This document shows positions 7,270 to 13,921 of a DNA stretch of 16,405 bases, piece by piece. The number at the start of each line of letters is the position of its first letter. The first letter of the stretch is position 1. The stretch covers positions 1 through 16,405 of the forward strand of contig CASEPH010000162.1 in the NCBI GenBank assembly GCA_949289625.1. The letters are read 5' to 3'. This stretch comes from an uncultured Clostridia bacterium (lineage in GTDB: Bacteria > Bacillota_A > Clostridia > Oscillospirales > Oscillospiraceae). Both the position numbers and the translations under genes were made by a program. The notes beneath the pieces were generated by a model. The model made no database searches. It was not told where the DNA came from and worked only from the letters and a program-made list of their open reading frames with translations.

Positions 7270-9159
7270 TCATGTTGGAACCCATATTCTCTCGGCAATT
7301 TCTTTTGGGGAACCATCCGATTCAGTGGTCCACAGAACCCCGTCCTGATCTGTATAGAGCAGGCAGTTCCAGCCGGACATCCATTCCACGGAGGAAACGT
7401 TCTCCGCGAGCCTACGGAGCTCATAGCCGTCCGCCCTGTCCGGGGACTCCGTCATCTCCCACAGGGTGCCGTCATTTTGCAGCAGGAACCGCCCCTTCAG
7501 GCCCCGGACATTCTCCAGGACGGGCGTCCCCGTTCCCTCATCCAGCTCCGTCCCGTACCGCCAGACAACGCCGTCCTCCTTCTGCACCAGGAAGCAGCCC
7601 TCTGGCCCATGGCAGGCATCCAGCACGCCCTCCATGAGCTGCCGCTGGGAGATGTCACTGGTGCCAGACTCCCGCTGGACCGGCTGCCACTCCCAGAGGG
7701 TGTGGTCCTGCTTCACAAACAAGCCGCCGGGGAAGACCTCGCAGGCGGCAGACAGCACCTCGTCCGCAATCCGCACCGGCTCCCGCCAGCTCCACTCCCC
7801 CAGATGATCCCCCCAGGCCCACAGAGTGCCGTCCCGCTTGACCATGACGAAGGTCTCCGAATACTGGGCGACGGAGGCCACCCCCTCCATCAGGGGCACA
7901 AAATCGGGGACGTAGGTGCCATGATACGCCCCCGGTAGCAGGCAACCCGACTCGCCTGTTCTCCCCCAAAGGGTCCCCTGGCGGTCGATGGCATAGGTGG
8001 CCCACTGGCCGGCATAGACCGCCGCCATGTTCGGCAGGAGCTCCGTAACGCTGCCGTCCCGCTCCAGCTCCACCAGGGTGCCGTCGTCCCGGATGGCAAA
8101 GCAGTCCGCCAGGGCGGAGACCGGCACCTGGGCCACCGGCAGCGCCCAGTCGGGGGACTGCTCTGCCGCCGACAGCGGGGTGAGCGTCAGCTGATCGCCC
8201 GATACTCTGGCTCTCACATAATCCCCGTCCTCGGTCAGCACCAAGAAGCCGTCCAGGTTGCGGGTGATCTGCGCTGCCTCCAGATCAACCCGAAGCGCCT
8301 CGGTGGCATCGCTGTTCCACAGAAAGCATGTTCCGGCCCCGTTGCGGTAGCCCCTGTCAAAAATCTCGCTGACATCGGATACAGCGGGGGCGTCCGGCAG
8401 CTGGATGAGCTGTCCCGCCCGGTCTGGGATTGAGGCCAAGTATAGCTCACCCTCCGGGGTGAGGAGCTGGAGCTTTCCTGCGCCGCTCTCCGCTGCGTCA
8501 GCTACCCCCTCGCAGAGCAGCTTCGGCTCCGTGCAGCCGCTCCACAGCCCAATTCCGTACAGTTCCCCGCCGGTGGTGACGGCATAGCTGCCCTGCCGAA
8601 CCAGGCAGACGCCGTCCATAATGTGCTGGGGCGGGTAGTTCGTGCCATCCTCGGAAAGCGCACCGTTCCCTAGCTGGCCCTGGTCATTTTTTCCCCAGGT
8701 CCACAGGCTCCCGTCTGAGCGGACGGCCGCACCATTCCAGATATTGCCGCTGGCCGTGACCACGTCGGAGAGCACATACAGCCACCCGTCCTTGGTACGC
8801 GGCTCATCGTAGCCGGAGTCACCCGTGGTCCAGAGTTCGCCGTTTTCGTCCAGAACCAGCTGGCCGAACCGATAGCCCCAGACTGACTGGGCGCCTTCAA
8901 ACACGGCGACACGCTGGCTATAGTCTTCGCCACCGTGCATTTCCCCCCAGGCCACCAAACTCCCGTCCTCCACTGCGTACCAGTCCCCGCCGCTGCCGGC
9001 GATGAGGGAGAGCTCCGTGGATACCGGGATCGAGAGCGGGGGAGATTGATCCGGGGACTGCTGGGGCGCCTCTGCCGCACACCCTGACGTCAGGGACAGG
9101 AATAGTGCGCCGGCGGCTGCGGCAGCTTCCAATCGCTTTATGCTTACAAATCTTTTCAT
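7270..9159 (-). CDS. RCC1-like beta-propeller lipoprotein (long form)
   Basis: A 629-residue lipoprotein. N-terminal MKRF, hydrophobic core, lipobox TSGC (Cys27), then a Gln/Ser/Pro linker. At least ten blade-like repeats with DG(T/S)LWxWG cores are visible, for example EDGSLVAWGE, RSDGSLWTWGKNDQGQLGNG (a near-canonical RCC1 repeat), RDGTLWAWGD, DHTLWEW, DGVVWRYG and NDGTLWEM. The length suggests two propellers. GGGAGG lies about eight bases before the ATG. GC content is high compared with the adjacent glycosidase. It is divergent from the holin over 121 bp. A surface-anchored protein- or ligand-binding scaffold is inferred; no enzyme motif was seen. Related to the protein at 3727-4830, which has a similar position relative to a glycosidase. 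Confidence 0.85.
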   Translation of the reverse strand: MKRFVSIKRLEAAAAAGALFLSLTSGCAAEAPQQSPDQSPPLSIPVSTELSLIAGSGGDWYAVEDGSLVAWGEMHGGEDYSQRVAVFEGAQSVWGYRFGQLVLDENGELWTTGDSGYDEPRTKDGWLYVLSDVVTASGNIWNGAAVRSDGSLWTWGKNDQGQLGNGALSEDGTNYPPQHIMDGVCLVRQGSYAVTTGGELYGIGLWSGCTEPKLLCEGVADAAESGAGKLQLLTPEGELYLASIPDRAGQLIQLPDAPAVSDVSEIFDRGYRNGAGTCFLWNSDATEALRVDLEAAQITRNLDGFLVLTEDGDYVRARVSGDQLTLTPLSAAEQSPDWALPVAQVPVSALADCFAIRDDGTLVELERDGSVTELLPNMAAVYAGQWATYAIDRQGTLWGRTGESGCLLPGAYHGTYVPDFVPLMEGVASVAQYSETFVMVKRDGTLWAWGDHLGEWSWREPVRIADEVLSAACEVFPGGLFVKQDHTLWEWQPVQRESGTSDISQRQLMEGVLDACHGPEGCFLVQKEDGVVWRYGTELDEGTGTPVLENVRGLKGRFLLQNDGTLWEMTESPDRADGYELRRLAENVSSVEWMSGWNCLLYTDQDGVLWTTESDGSPKEIAERIWVPT

Positions 9160-9208
9160 GTGAAAACGCCTCCCTGGCAGTTGAGCAATCCGATAAGCTT
9201 TGAACCTG

Positions 9209-9236
9209 TTTACTTCTGTGTCCTTTTCCAGTCCTT
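9209..9236 (+). promoter_or_regulatory. TcdR-type promoter of the holin gene
   Basis: TTTACT (9209-9214), 16 bases, GTCCTT (9231-9236), 44 bases before the holin ATG. Weakest -10 of the five sites, but the -35 core GTTTACTT, the spacing and the T-C-Y-Y-T core are kept. Confidence 0.5.
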
Positions 9237-9280
9237 ATATACCATACCAGTATAAGAAAAGCAACGAAAGGGTGTATGAA

Positions 9281-9691
9281 ATGGAAACAGAAATGACCTT
9301 ATCATGGCTCAGTGATCTTGGCAAGAGTGTATTTGGCAGCATGGACGGCCTATTTTATACGCTGGTTGCCTTTGTGGTGATCGATTATATCACCGGCGTC
9401 TGTGTTGCCATCCATAATAAACAGCTGTCCAGCGATGTGGGTGCCCATGGAATCGCCAAGAAGATCGCTATTTTTGCGCTGGTGTCCCTGAGCAGCGTTA
9501 TTGACCGCTTTTTGCTGGGCTCCGAAGATGTCCTGCGTACCGTAACCACCGTGTTCTATATTGCCAACGAGGCAATGAGTGTCATGGAAAACGTGGGAAA
9601 GGTGGGGCTGCCTCTGCCGCAAAAGCTTCGGGACTTCTTGTCGCATTTTGAGAAATACAGAGACAACGAGAATAATATGAAACAGGAATAA
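9281..9691 (+). CDS. Phage-type holin of the TcdE/Bacteriophage_holin_4 class
   Basis: A 136-residue membrane protein. The start at 9281 has AAAGGGTG at proper distance; upstream in-frame codons would include the promoter. A first membrane helix (about 23-45) carries VVIDYITGVCVAI, the D-Y-x-T-G signature of the phi29/TcdE/UtxA holin family. A second (about 62-80) has IAIFALVSLSSVIDRFLL and a third VTTVFYIANEAMSVMENVGKVGLPLP, followed by a charged tail ending YRDNENNMKQE. All are typical of that family. Such holins form membrane lesions for endolysin release; TcdE is required for release of the leaderless C. difficile toxins. No intact endolysin or phage structural gene is adjacent, and the gene carries a TcdR-type promoter, which suggests a secretion rather than lysis role. 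Confidence 0.88.
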   Translation: METEMTLSWLSDLGKSVFGSMDGLFYTLVAFVVIDYITGVCVAIHNKQLSSDVGAHGIAKKIAIFALVSLSSVIDRFLLGSEDVLRTVTTVFYIANEAMSVMENVGKVGLPLPQKLRDFLSHFEKYRDNENNMKQE

Positions 9692-9757
9692 TAATTCTGC
9701 CTATAACTAATCTACTTAACCTTATCGCTACGGAGCAGAACACCTATTGAATAAAGT

Positions 9758-9798
9758 TTGCTCCCTGATGTATCACCTGTAGTAACATCAGGGAGCAA
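9758..9798 (+). terminator. Hairpin downstream of holin
   Basis: Arms 9758-9771 and 9785-9798 form a perfect 14-bp stem with a 13-base loop, followed by CTGCTTGTCTTA. Placed 67 bases after the holin stop. The T content after the stem is modest. Confidence 0.65.
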
Positions 9799-9926
9799 CT
9801 GCTTGTCTTATACGAACTTTGGTTTTAGCCGCCGATAGCCATTCCCCCTAAAGCAGGGAAAATCTAAGGGCACCTAGTAATCAGAAGGAAAAGCTTTGTT
9901 TGTACTTGGAAAGGAAAATGCTCTCC

Positions 9927-10634
9927 TTACGGCAACATAGGCTCGAGCCATTCCATCGCGTCGGCCTCGTCGCTGTTAATGGCAATTCGATACTTACCTT
10001 CGGATGCCTTGTCGGCCGCACTGCCACGAACATTGTAAACCTTACCGGCATTGGTATCGATTTTTGCCCCCACGCTTTTGTTCAGATTAGGGCACCAACC
10101 AAGGTTCGTCCCGACGCCGCTTGCAAAGCCAATGTTAAAATACGCATCTCTCGGAAGACTCTTGGCGTAGACATATACATAGTCTCCCGTCCCCGTAAAC
10201 TGCGTGAAGTCTTTGCTGTTTGCCCATGTTACTGCCATGGTGAAACTTATCTGCTCCTCAATATCCACAGAGGTGCTATACGGTGTCAAAGATTCAGTGT
10301 AGTTGCTCTCAGAGATATCCCTGGTAGGGATGTCCCAACCTGGATAAAGATCCGAAAACTCGGGAAGCATTTCAACTGTCCCATCTGCGTAAATAAGTGA
10401 AACGGCCCCATCTACTGTCCATGCTTGGTCCCCAAAGATGATTTGTTCACGAGCCCGAAGAATATCATCTTGCATTGCTACAGGAGCACTCTCCAAATCC
10501 ATGTACGCGAGCGCCTTAACAGACGCCATGGAAGAATCCATAGAAATTGACGCATCGGCCGCGCTTGCGAAGGGCATTACGGAAAGGGCCATACAGCCGG
10601 CACAAACTACGCTCAGAAATTTTTTGAACCGCAT
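9927..10634 (-). CDS. Secreted protein of unknown function
   Basis: A 235-residue protein with a clear Sec signal: MRFKKFL, a hydrophobic stretch, and a likely cleavage ASA|AD near residue 25. An AAGGATG ribosome site precedes the ATG. The mature protein has an N-terminal region (YADGTVEMLPEFSDL) and a C-terminal beta-rich part with FTGTGDYVYVYAKS, YFNIGFASGVG and GKVYNVRGSAADKASEGKYRIAINS, reminiscent of small secreted beta-sandwich proteins. No catalytic motif, cell-wall anchor or lipobox was recognised. The upstream region holds a 12-bp palindrome (10682-10693) in a stretch repeated near 13250. Released to the medium or loosely surface bound. Function not assigned. Confidence 0.75.
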   Translation of the reverse strand: MRFKKFLSVVCAGCMALSVMPFASAADASISMDSSMASVKALAYMDLESAPVAMQDDILRAREQIIFGDQAWTVDGAVSLIYADGTVEMLPEFSDLYPGWDIPTRDISESNYTESLTPYSTSVDIEEQISFTMAVTWANSKDFTQFTGTGDYVYVYAKSLPRDAYFNIGFASGVGTNLGWCPNLNKSVGAKIDTNAGKVYNVRGSAADKASEGKYRIAINSDEADAMEWLEPMLP

Positions 10635-10681
10635 AACAAGACATCCTTTCTACTCCACAGTATTAGTTAAGTGGTACACTA

Positions 10682-10693
10682 AGAAGCGCTTCT
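10682..10693. promoter_or_regulatory. 12-bp perfect palindrome upstream of secreted protein gene
   Basis: AGAAGCGCTTCT reads identically on both strands and lies 48 bases upstream of the ATG at 10634. A related imperfect inverted element (TAGAATCGCTTCTA) is present near 13251-13264 in the paired repeat. It may be an operator; no protein can be assigned. Confidence 0.3.
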
Positions 10694-10806
10694 ATCTATG
10701 GAGACAAATCTCATCAGAAAGTGCAACGGGGTTTACAAAAATTTTGTGACGTGAGCCATATCGCACCAAAACATAAAAGGCGTGGCTGCCATGGGCATCT
10801 GCCCCT

Positions 10807-11008
10807 TCACTGTTTACTGACGTCCTGTAAGAACTGGCATGCGGTTTTGCGGGCACAGGTGAGGGCCATGCGTAGGCTGGCCGGCTTTATGTTCAGCTCC
10901 CGGGCCATCTCCGTAGCTGGCAGGTCCAATATGTAGTATCCCTCCAGCAGGTAGCGGGTGCGCTCATCCAGCTGTGTCCAGATACGGGACAACGCCTCCA
11001 AATCCTCT
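10807..11008 (-). pseudogene. ECF sigma factor 3' fragment (region 4 only)
   Basis: The minus frame gives EALSRIWTQLDERTRYL, then LEGYYILDLPATEMAREL and NIKPASLRMALTCARKT, ending SKQ. This is almost identical to the C-terminal region 4 of the sigma factor at 13364-13921, with a few substitutions (for example Arg to Cys in the last helix). Region 2 and the start codon are gone; homology stops abruptly near 11008. The hairpin after the stop, perfect in the intact copy, is degraded here. A non-functional duplicate remnant. Confidence 0.85.
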
Positions 11009-11236
11009 AAACTCTGAAAATTCTTGTTGCAAAATGCAAAGAACTATGTCTTTATTATTAAGGAGAACTATGTTTGCAGAGATCGGATCAGCCCGAGTCA
11101 GCTAAACTACCACAAATAACTACGGTAAAAGCACCTTGACTAATATGCTATAAAAAGGCCACCACTTGGTTTCCTCCGGACACAGACGGTAGCCTTTTTA
11201 TTCTTCGTTAAAAAAACGATGAAAGGTGGCTTCATA
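11009..11236. other. Unassigned spacer with short peptide frame
   Basis: Between the sigma fragment and the lipoprotein gene. AAGGAG precedes an ATG at 11070 that opens an 11-codon frame (MFAEIGSARVS, stop 11103-11105). A terminator-like hairpin follows at 11150-11201. This arrangement could be a small transcript or a gene remnant; nothing else is recognisable. Confidence 0.3.
11150..11201. terminator. Bidirectional terminator-like hairpin
   Basis: Arms 11150-11163 and 11188-11201 pair at 13 of 14 positions around a 24-base loop. The arms begin and end in A and T runs (AAAAA/TTTTT), so either strand yields a stem with a T-tract. It sits just before the lipoprotein gene and would insulate it from upstream transcription. 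Confidence 0.65.
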
Positions 11237-12208
11237 ATGCGGCTTCAGTTAAAAAAGCTTATTGTGTTGGCACTCTGCCTAAGTGTGGTACTCTCTTCCT
11301 GTACCATCAGTCCAAGAAACAATTCCAAAGAAACCCAATATCAAGCGCCCGTCTCCACCGTGGACACTACCGGTTCTGACCCTCAAACCTTTGCCATGAC
11401 TCTTTTGGCGGGGCAGACCACGGCTATAGTAAACGGATCGGAAGCCCAGCTATCTGTCGCCCCCTTCCTTCAGGATGGCTCCTTCTACTATCCCCTTGCT
11501 GATGTGGTTCGGCTTATTGGCGGCGGCTTCTCCCAGGAAGGCAATACTGCCACCATTCAGCTTTTCGGCACAACAGTAAAATACACCGCCGACAGTCCCG
11601 AGGTGATTGTCAACGGTACTTCCTACCGGAACGATTACCGCCTGTTGCGATTTGCACAGGACTCTGACGAAGAATCCAGTGCAATTTCCCCCTTGCTTTT
11701 GGACGGGACTCTCTTTGTTCCCCACGACCTCTGCCCCGGAGGCTGCCCTAATTTTGGGCTCAATGTGACCCGAGAGGCCCCGGAGGCCCATATGCTAATC
11801 CTGGGTGGCTATACCGATGAACTTGGAATCGAAGGAATCCAGCTTTATGACCTCTTTGACCAGCTGCCCGACGAGACCAGAGCGCCTTTTCAATCTCAGG
11901 GCGTTGCTGGAACTGTGTTGAACTACTACATTGAAATGTATTCATGCGAAGGAACCGAGGTATATGTCATGCGCTGCTCCGATGGACAGAAAGACACAGA
12001 GGGTATGAACGGCAGAGTTGCCGCGATTCGCCTTTCCGGCGGAACGGCATACCGAACCCCACGGGGCCTGACCGTGGGCGACTCCGCCTACCGCGCCTGG
12101 CTTTTATATGGCAAGTGCGCCTTTACCAGCTCTTTTGATTATCAGGTGGAAGACGGCTATGTCAGCACAATCGTCTTCCACACTCGATACTGGGGAAGCC
12201 GCTTCTAA
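11237..12208 (+). CDS. Lipoprotein with copper-amine-oxidase-N-like (stalk) domain
   Basis: A 323-residue lipoprotein. The ATG at 11237 is preferred over one 18 bases upstream because AAAGGTGG lies between them at the right distance. The leader MRLQLKKLIVLALC ends in a lipobox LSSC (Cys22), followed by TIS, the same three residues as after the lipobox at 3727-4830. Residues about 55-170 show the stalk-domain layout: a short strand, AIVNGSEAQLS, a DGSFYYPLADVVRLIGG helix, a TIQLFGTTVKYT hairpin, and later DGTLFVPHDLC. The remaining part (GYTDELGIEGIQLYDLF, RGLTVGDSAYRAWLLYG) is unassigned. Only 26 bases separate its stop from the TcdR-type promoter of PDG3. It probably binds cell-wall material or a partner at the surface. 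Confidence 0.75.
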   Translation: MRLQLKKLIVLALCLSVVLSSCTISPRNNSKETQYQAPVSTVDTTGSDPQTFAMTLLAGQTTAIVNGSEAQLSVAPFLQDGSFYYPLADVVRLIGGGFSQEGNTATIQLFGTTVKYTADSPEVIVNGTSYRNDYRLLRFAQDSDEESSAISPLLLDGTLFVPHDLCPGGCPNFGLNVTREAPEAHMLILGGYTDELGIEGIQLYDLFDQLPDETRAPFQSQGVAGTVLNYYIEMYSCEGTEVYVMRCSDGQKDTEGMNGRVAAIRLSGGTAYRTPRGLTVGDSAYRAWLLYGKCAFTSSFDYQVEDGYVSTIVFHTRYWGSRF

Positions 12209-12234
12209 TTCGGATCAAGATTTAAAAACTGCGG

Positions 12235-12262
12235 TTTACAAATTCAAATATAACCCCTCTTT
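12235..12262 (+). promoter_or_regulatory. TcdR-type promoter of PDG3 (best match)
   Basis: TTTACA (12235-12240), 16 bases, CTCTTT (12257-12262), 49 bases before the ATG. Both hexamers are the form I recall for toxin/bacteriocin promoters read by TcdR/UviA-type sigma factors. It was found after the pattern had been derived from the other four sites. Confidence 0.7.
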
Positions 12263-12311
12263 ATAGAATGTACGGCGTACAGCAAACAACATTTTATAAG
12301 GAGTGAATTTT

Positions 12312-13145
12312 ATGGGAACTTTGTCTTTGATTACGTCCAACGGCCAGTATAAAAAGTACACCTATACCCATGGTGGCGCCAGCACAACTGGCGTACATGT
12401 CTTCACCACCAAATCCGGCCAGTCCGTGGCCCCTGCCATTTCCACCACCAAAAAGCCGCTGTCTCAGCTGAATCCGCTCGACATCTCTCCCTCCAAGGTG
12501 ATCGCGAAGACCAACGGCTGCATGTACGAGTACCACGAAACTAAGTTTTATGGATTTTTTTATCAGGGCAGCGGCAATCCCATGTATATCAATGGCACTA
12601 GATATACCACTCTGCCCACTTCGAGCATCATGTACGACGATCCCAAGTACTTCCCGTCTTTCTGCATCAAGAGCGATGGAACGGCAACCATTCGGTGGTT
12701 CTCTAGCAAGGACGATGCCGAACTGGCACTGCAATATTGCGATTATGTGATCGGTGCCTGCCATCCTCTGGTCTATGATAGCAAGTGCGTATTTAATCAG
12801 AACGTCTATGAACCAGAGGTCCTGGGCGGAAAGCTCATTTATAACCGTAATGACCCTTCGGACAGCGACACCAGATATAATAGCGGCATCACTCAGCGCA
12901 CCGACAAGCGAACCCTTCTGGGCCATAAGGGAAACGGGACATTTGTCATGGTCGTTACGGATGGCTCTATGTCCATGAAAAACGCTGCCAATCTGATGTA
13001 TGATTTGGACTGTGACTACGCGGTCAACATGGATGGCGGCAGCCCTGTTGAAATGCGGATTGCATCCGGTTACGGCCCTGCTGGCAAAGTAAGCGCAGGT
13101 GGTGGGCTTTCTATCCATACTGCTGTTGTTGCATATCGCACGTAA
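12312..13145 (+). CDS. Leaderless phosphodiester glycosidase (NAGPA-like), divergent copy PDG3
   Basis: A 277-residue protein. AAGGAG eight bases before the ATG at 12312 sets the start (a GTG at 12303 would overlap it). The C-terminal core DYAVNMDGGSPVEM (Asp241-Gly243) is the family's conserved DGG motif, and LGHKGNGTFVMVVTDGSMSMKNAANLMYDL is the usual preceding strand-helix unit. The N-terminal glycine motif is TNGCMYEY (about 67-74) rather than GINGGW, and the overall sequence differs strongly from PDG1 and PDG2, so it is a separate branch. No signal peptide: the N-terminus MGTLSLITSNGQYKKY is polar. It has the best of the five TcdR-type promoters and its own hairpin after the stop. Expected to hydrolyse a sugar-phosphate diester; the substrate is unknown. 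Confidence 0.8.
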   Translation: MGTLSLITSNGQYKKYTYTHGGASTTGVHVFTTKSGQSVAPAISTTKKPLSQLNPLDISPSKVIAKTNGCMYEYHETKFYGFFYQGSGNPMYINGTRYTTLPTSSIMYDDPKYFPSFCIKSDGTATIRWFSSKDDAELALQYCDYVIGACHPLVYDSKCVFNQNVYEPEVLGGKLIYNRNDPSDSDTRYNSGITQRTDKRTLLGHKGNGTFVMVVTDGSMSMKNAANLMYDLDCDYAVNMDGGSPVEMRIASGYGPAGKVSAGGGLSIHTAVVAYRT

Positions 13146-13178
13146 CCCTACAGCCCTCCACATAACAAATTCTAAAGC

Positions 13179-13217
13179 GAGCGCCAGACCCGATAAAGTC
13201 ATCCGGGTCTGGCGCTC
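13179..13217 (+). terminator. Hairpin downstream of PDG3
   Basis: Arms 13179-13192 and 13204-13217 are perfect 14-bp complements with an 11-base loop, 33 bases after the PDG3 stop, followed by TGTCTGTATAC. GC-rich stem, modest T content. Confidence 0.7.
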
Positions 13218-13247
13218 TGTCTGTATACATCATGCTCAGTCCAGAAT

Positions 13248-13565
13248 CTAGAATCGCTTCTATCTCATAGTAACAGGCCTTATCAAAAACTGCAACAATT
13301 TGATGAGCAAGCTCCCTCGCGCCAAAGTACAAAAGGAGCAGCTGCCATTTGGCAGCTGCTCCTTCACTGTTTACTGCTATCCTGTAATAACTGGTATGCG
13401 GTTTTGCGAGCGCGGGTGAGGGCCATGCGCAGGCTGGCCGGCTTTATGTTCAGCTCCCGGGCCATCTCCGCAGCGGACAGATCCAGTATGTAGTACCCCT
13501 CCAGCAGGTAGCGGGTGCGCTCATCCAGCTGTGTCCAGATACGGGACAACGCCTCCAGATCCTCT
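13248..13565. repeat. Direct repeat, intact copy B
   Basis: Counterpart of 10675-11008 in the same orientation. Contains the 3' third of the intact ECF sigma gene, its terminator and about 80 bases beyond. Similarity to copy A ends abruptly at 13565, inside the sigma gene. Confidence 0.75.
13331..13364 (-). terminator. Terminator of the XRE-sigma operon
   Basis: Arms 13333-13347 and 13350-13364 are perfect 15-bp complements; the stem abuts the sigma stop codon. On the minus strand it is followed by TTTTGTACTTT. Confidence 0.8.
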
Positions 13566-13921
13566 TTCTTAATAACCTGGAGCTCGATTGCCTCGCCATC
13601 CATATTGGGATCCTCGTACTCCATAAACTCCTGCAGGTCTGACGTGGAATGGCGCCCGGAATCCCGCAGGTAATTGCGGGCCTGATTTTTAGAGGCCGTT
13701 ATAATATAGTTCACCAGATGGTCCCGGTCTTTGATGCGAAGCTCAGGGATTTTGTCAATCAGCCGAACCAAGGTCGACTGCATCACATCTTCTGCGGCCC
13801 ACTGGTCGTGAACCAGCTTGAAGATTTCGTGGTACATCAGGCGATGATAGTCGACAAAGAGCTGCTCCATGAAAGCGCGGTCATCATCGTCCTCAATGAC
13901 TAAGATACAATAGGGGATCAT
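13364..13921 (-). CDS. ECF-type RNA polymerase sigma factor
   Basis: A 185-residue sigma-70 family protein. Region 2 spans about residues 14-90 (DRAFMEQLFVDYHRLMY, WAAEDVMQSTLVRLIDKI, then DHLVNYIITASKNQARNYLR). Region 4 spans about 125-180 (LDERTRYLLEGYYILDLSAAEMARELNIKPASLRMALTRAR), a complete helix-turn-helix. Its ATG overlaps the stop of the upstream XRE gene by four bases (ATGA), so the two are translationally coupled. It is a paralogue of the sigma at 14542-15108, with matching motifs throughout. No anti-sigma gene follows it, unlike that paralogue; the XRE protein may control it instead. A 3' fragment of the same gene lies at 10807-11008. Targets unknown. Confidence 0.85.
   Translation of the reverse strand: MIPYCILVIEDDDDRAFMEQLFVDYHRLMYHEIFKLVHDQWAAEDVMQSTLVRLIDKIPELRIKDRDHLVNYIITASKNQARNYLRDSGRHSTSDLQEFMEYEDPNMDGEAIELQVIKKEDLEALSRIWTQLDERTRYLLEGYYILDLSAAEMARELNIKPASLRMALTRARKTAYQLLQDSSKQ

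Larger units (their letters stand above)
10675..11008. repeat. Direct repeat, degraded copy A (ECF sigma 3' end plus downstream flank)
   Basis: Aligned by eye with 13248-13565. The best-matching part is the sigma 3' coding sequence (10807-11008), nearly base for base. Similarity continues more weakly through the former terminator hairpin (about 10774-10807) and to a shared CGCTTCTATCT element near 10686-10697. Both copies have the same orientation and flank the stalk-domain lipoprotein and PDG3. Confidence 0.75.

Noticed and set aside
9200..9691. Complete prophage lysis cassette around the holin
   Set aside because: No intact endolysin, capsid, tail, portal or integrase gene is visible; only the CHAP fragment 3 kb away suggests phage ancestry.
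10731..10758. TTTACA on the plus strand as a sixth TcdR-type promoter
   Set aside because: The hexamer 16 bases on is AGCCAT, which does not fit, and no plus-strand gene follows.
13111..13332. 73-codon minus-strand frame after the sigma terminator
   Set aside because: It begins with TTG without a ribosome site, contains the PDG3 terminator hairpin and overlaps the end of PDG3. Copy A shows only weak correspondence, so it may be an old remnant but cannot be supported as a gene.
13370..13397. GTTTACT in the sigma gene 3' end (also near 10811) as promoter copies
   Set aside because: They lie inside coding sequence, the -10 position does not match (TGGTAT, TGGCAT), and they are explained by the duplicated gene end.
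10675..13565. The direct repeats as integrase att sites or an insertion sequence
   Set aside because: They are about 320 bp of gene sequence rather than short core sites, no transposase or integrase lies between them, and no terminal inverted repeats were seen.
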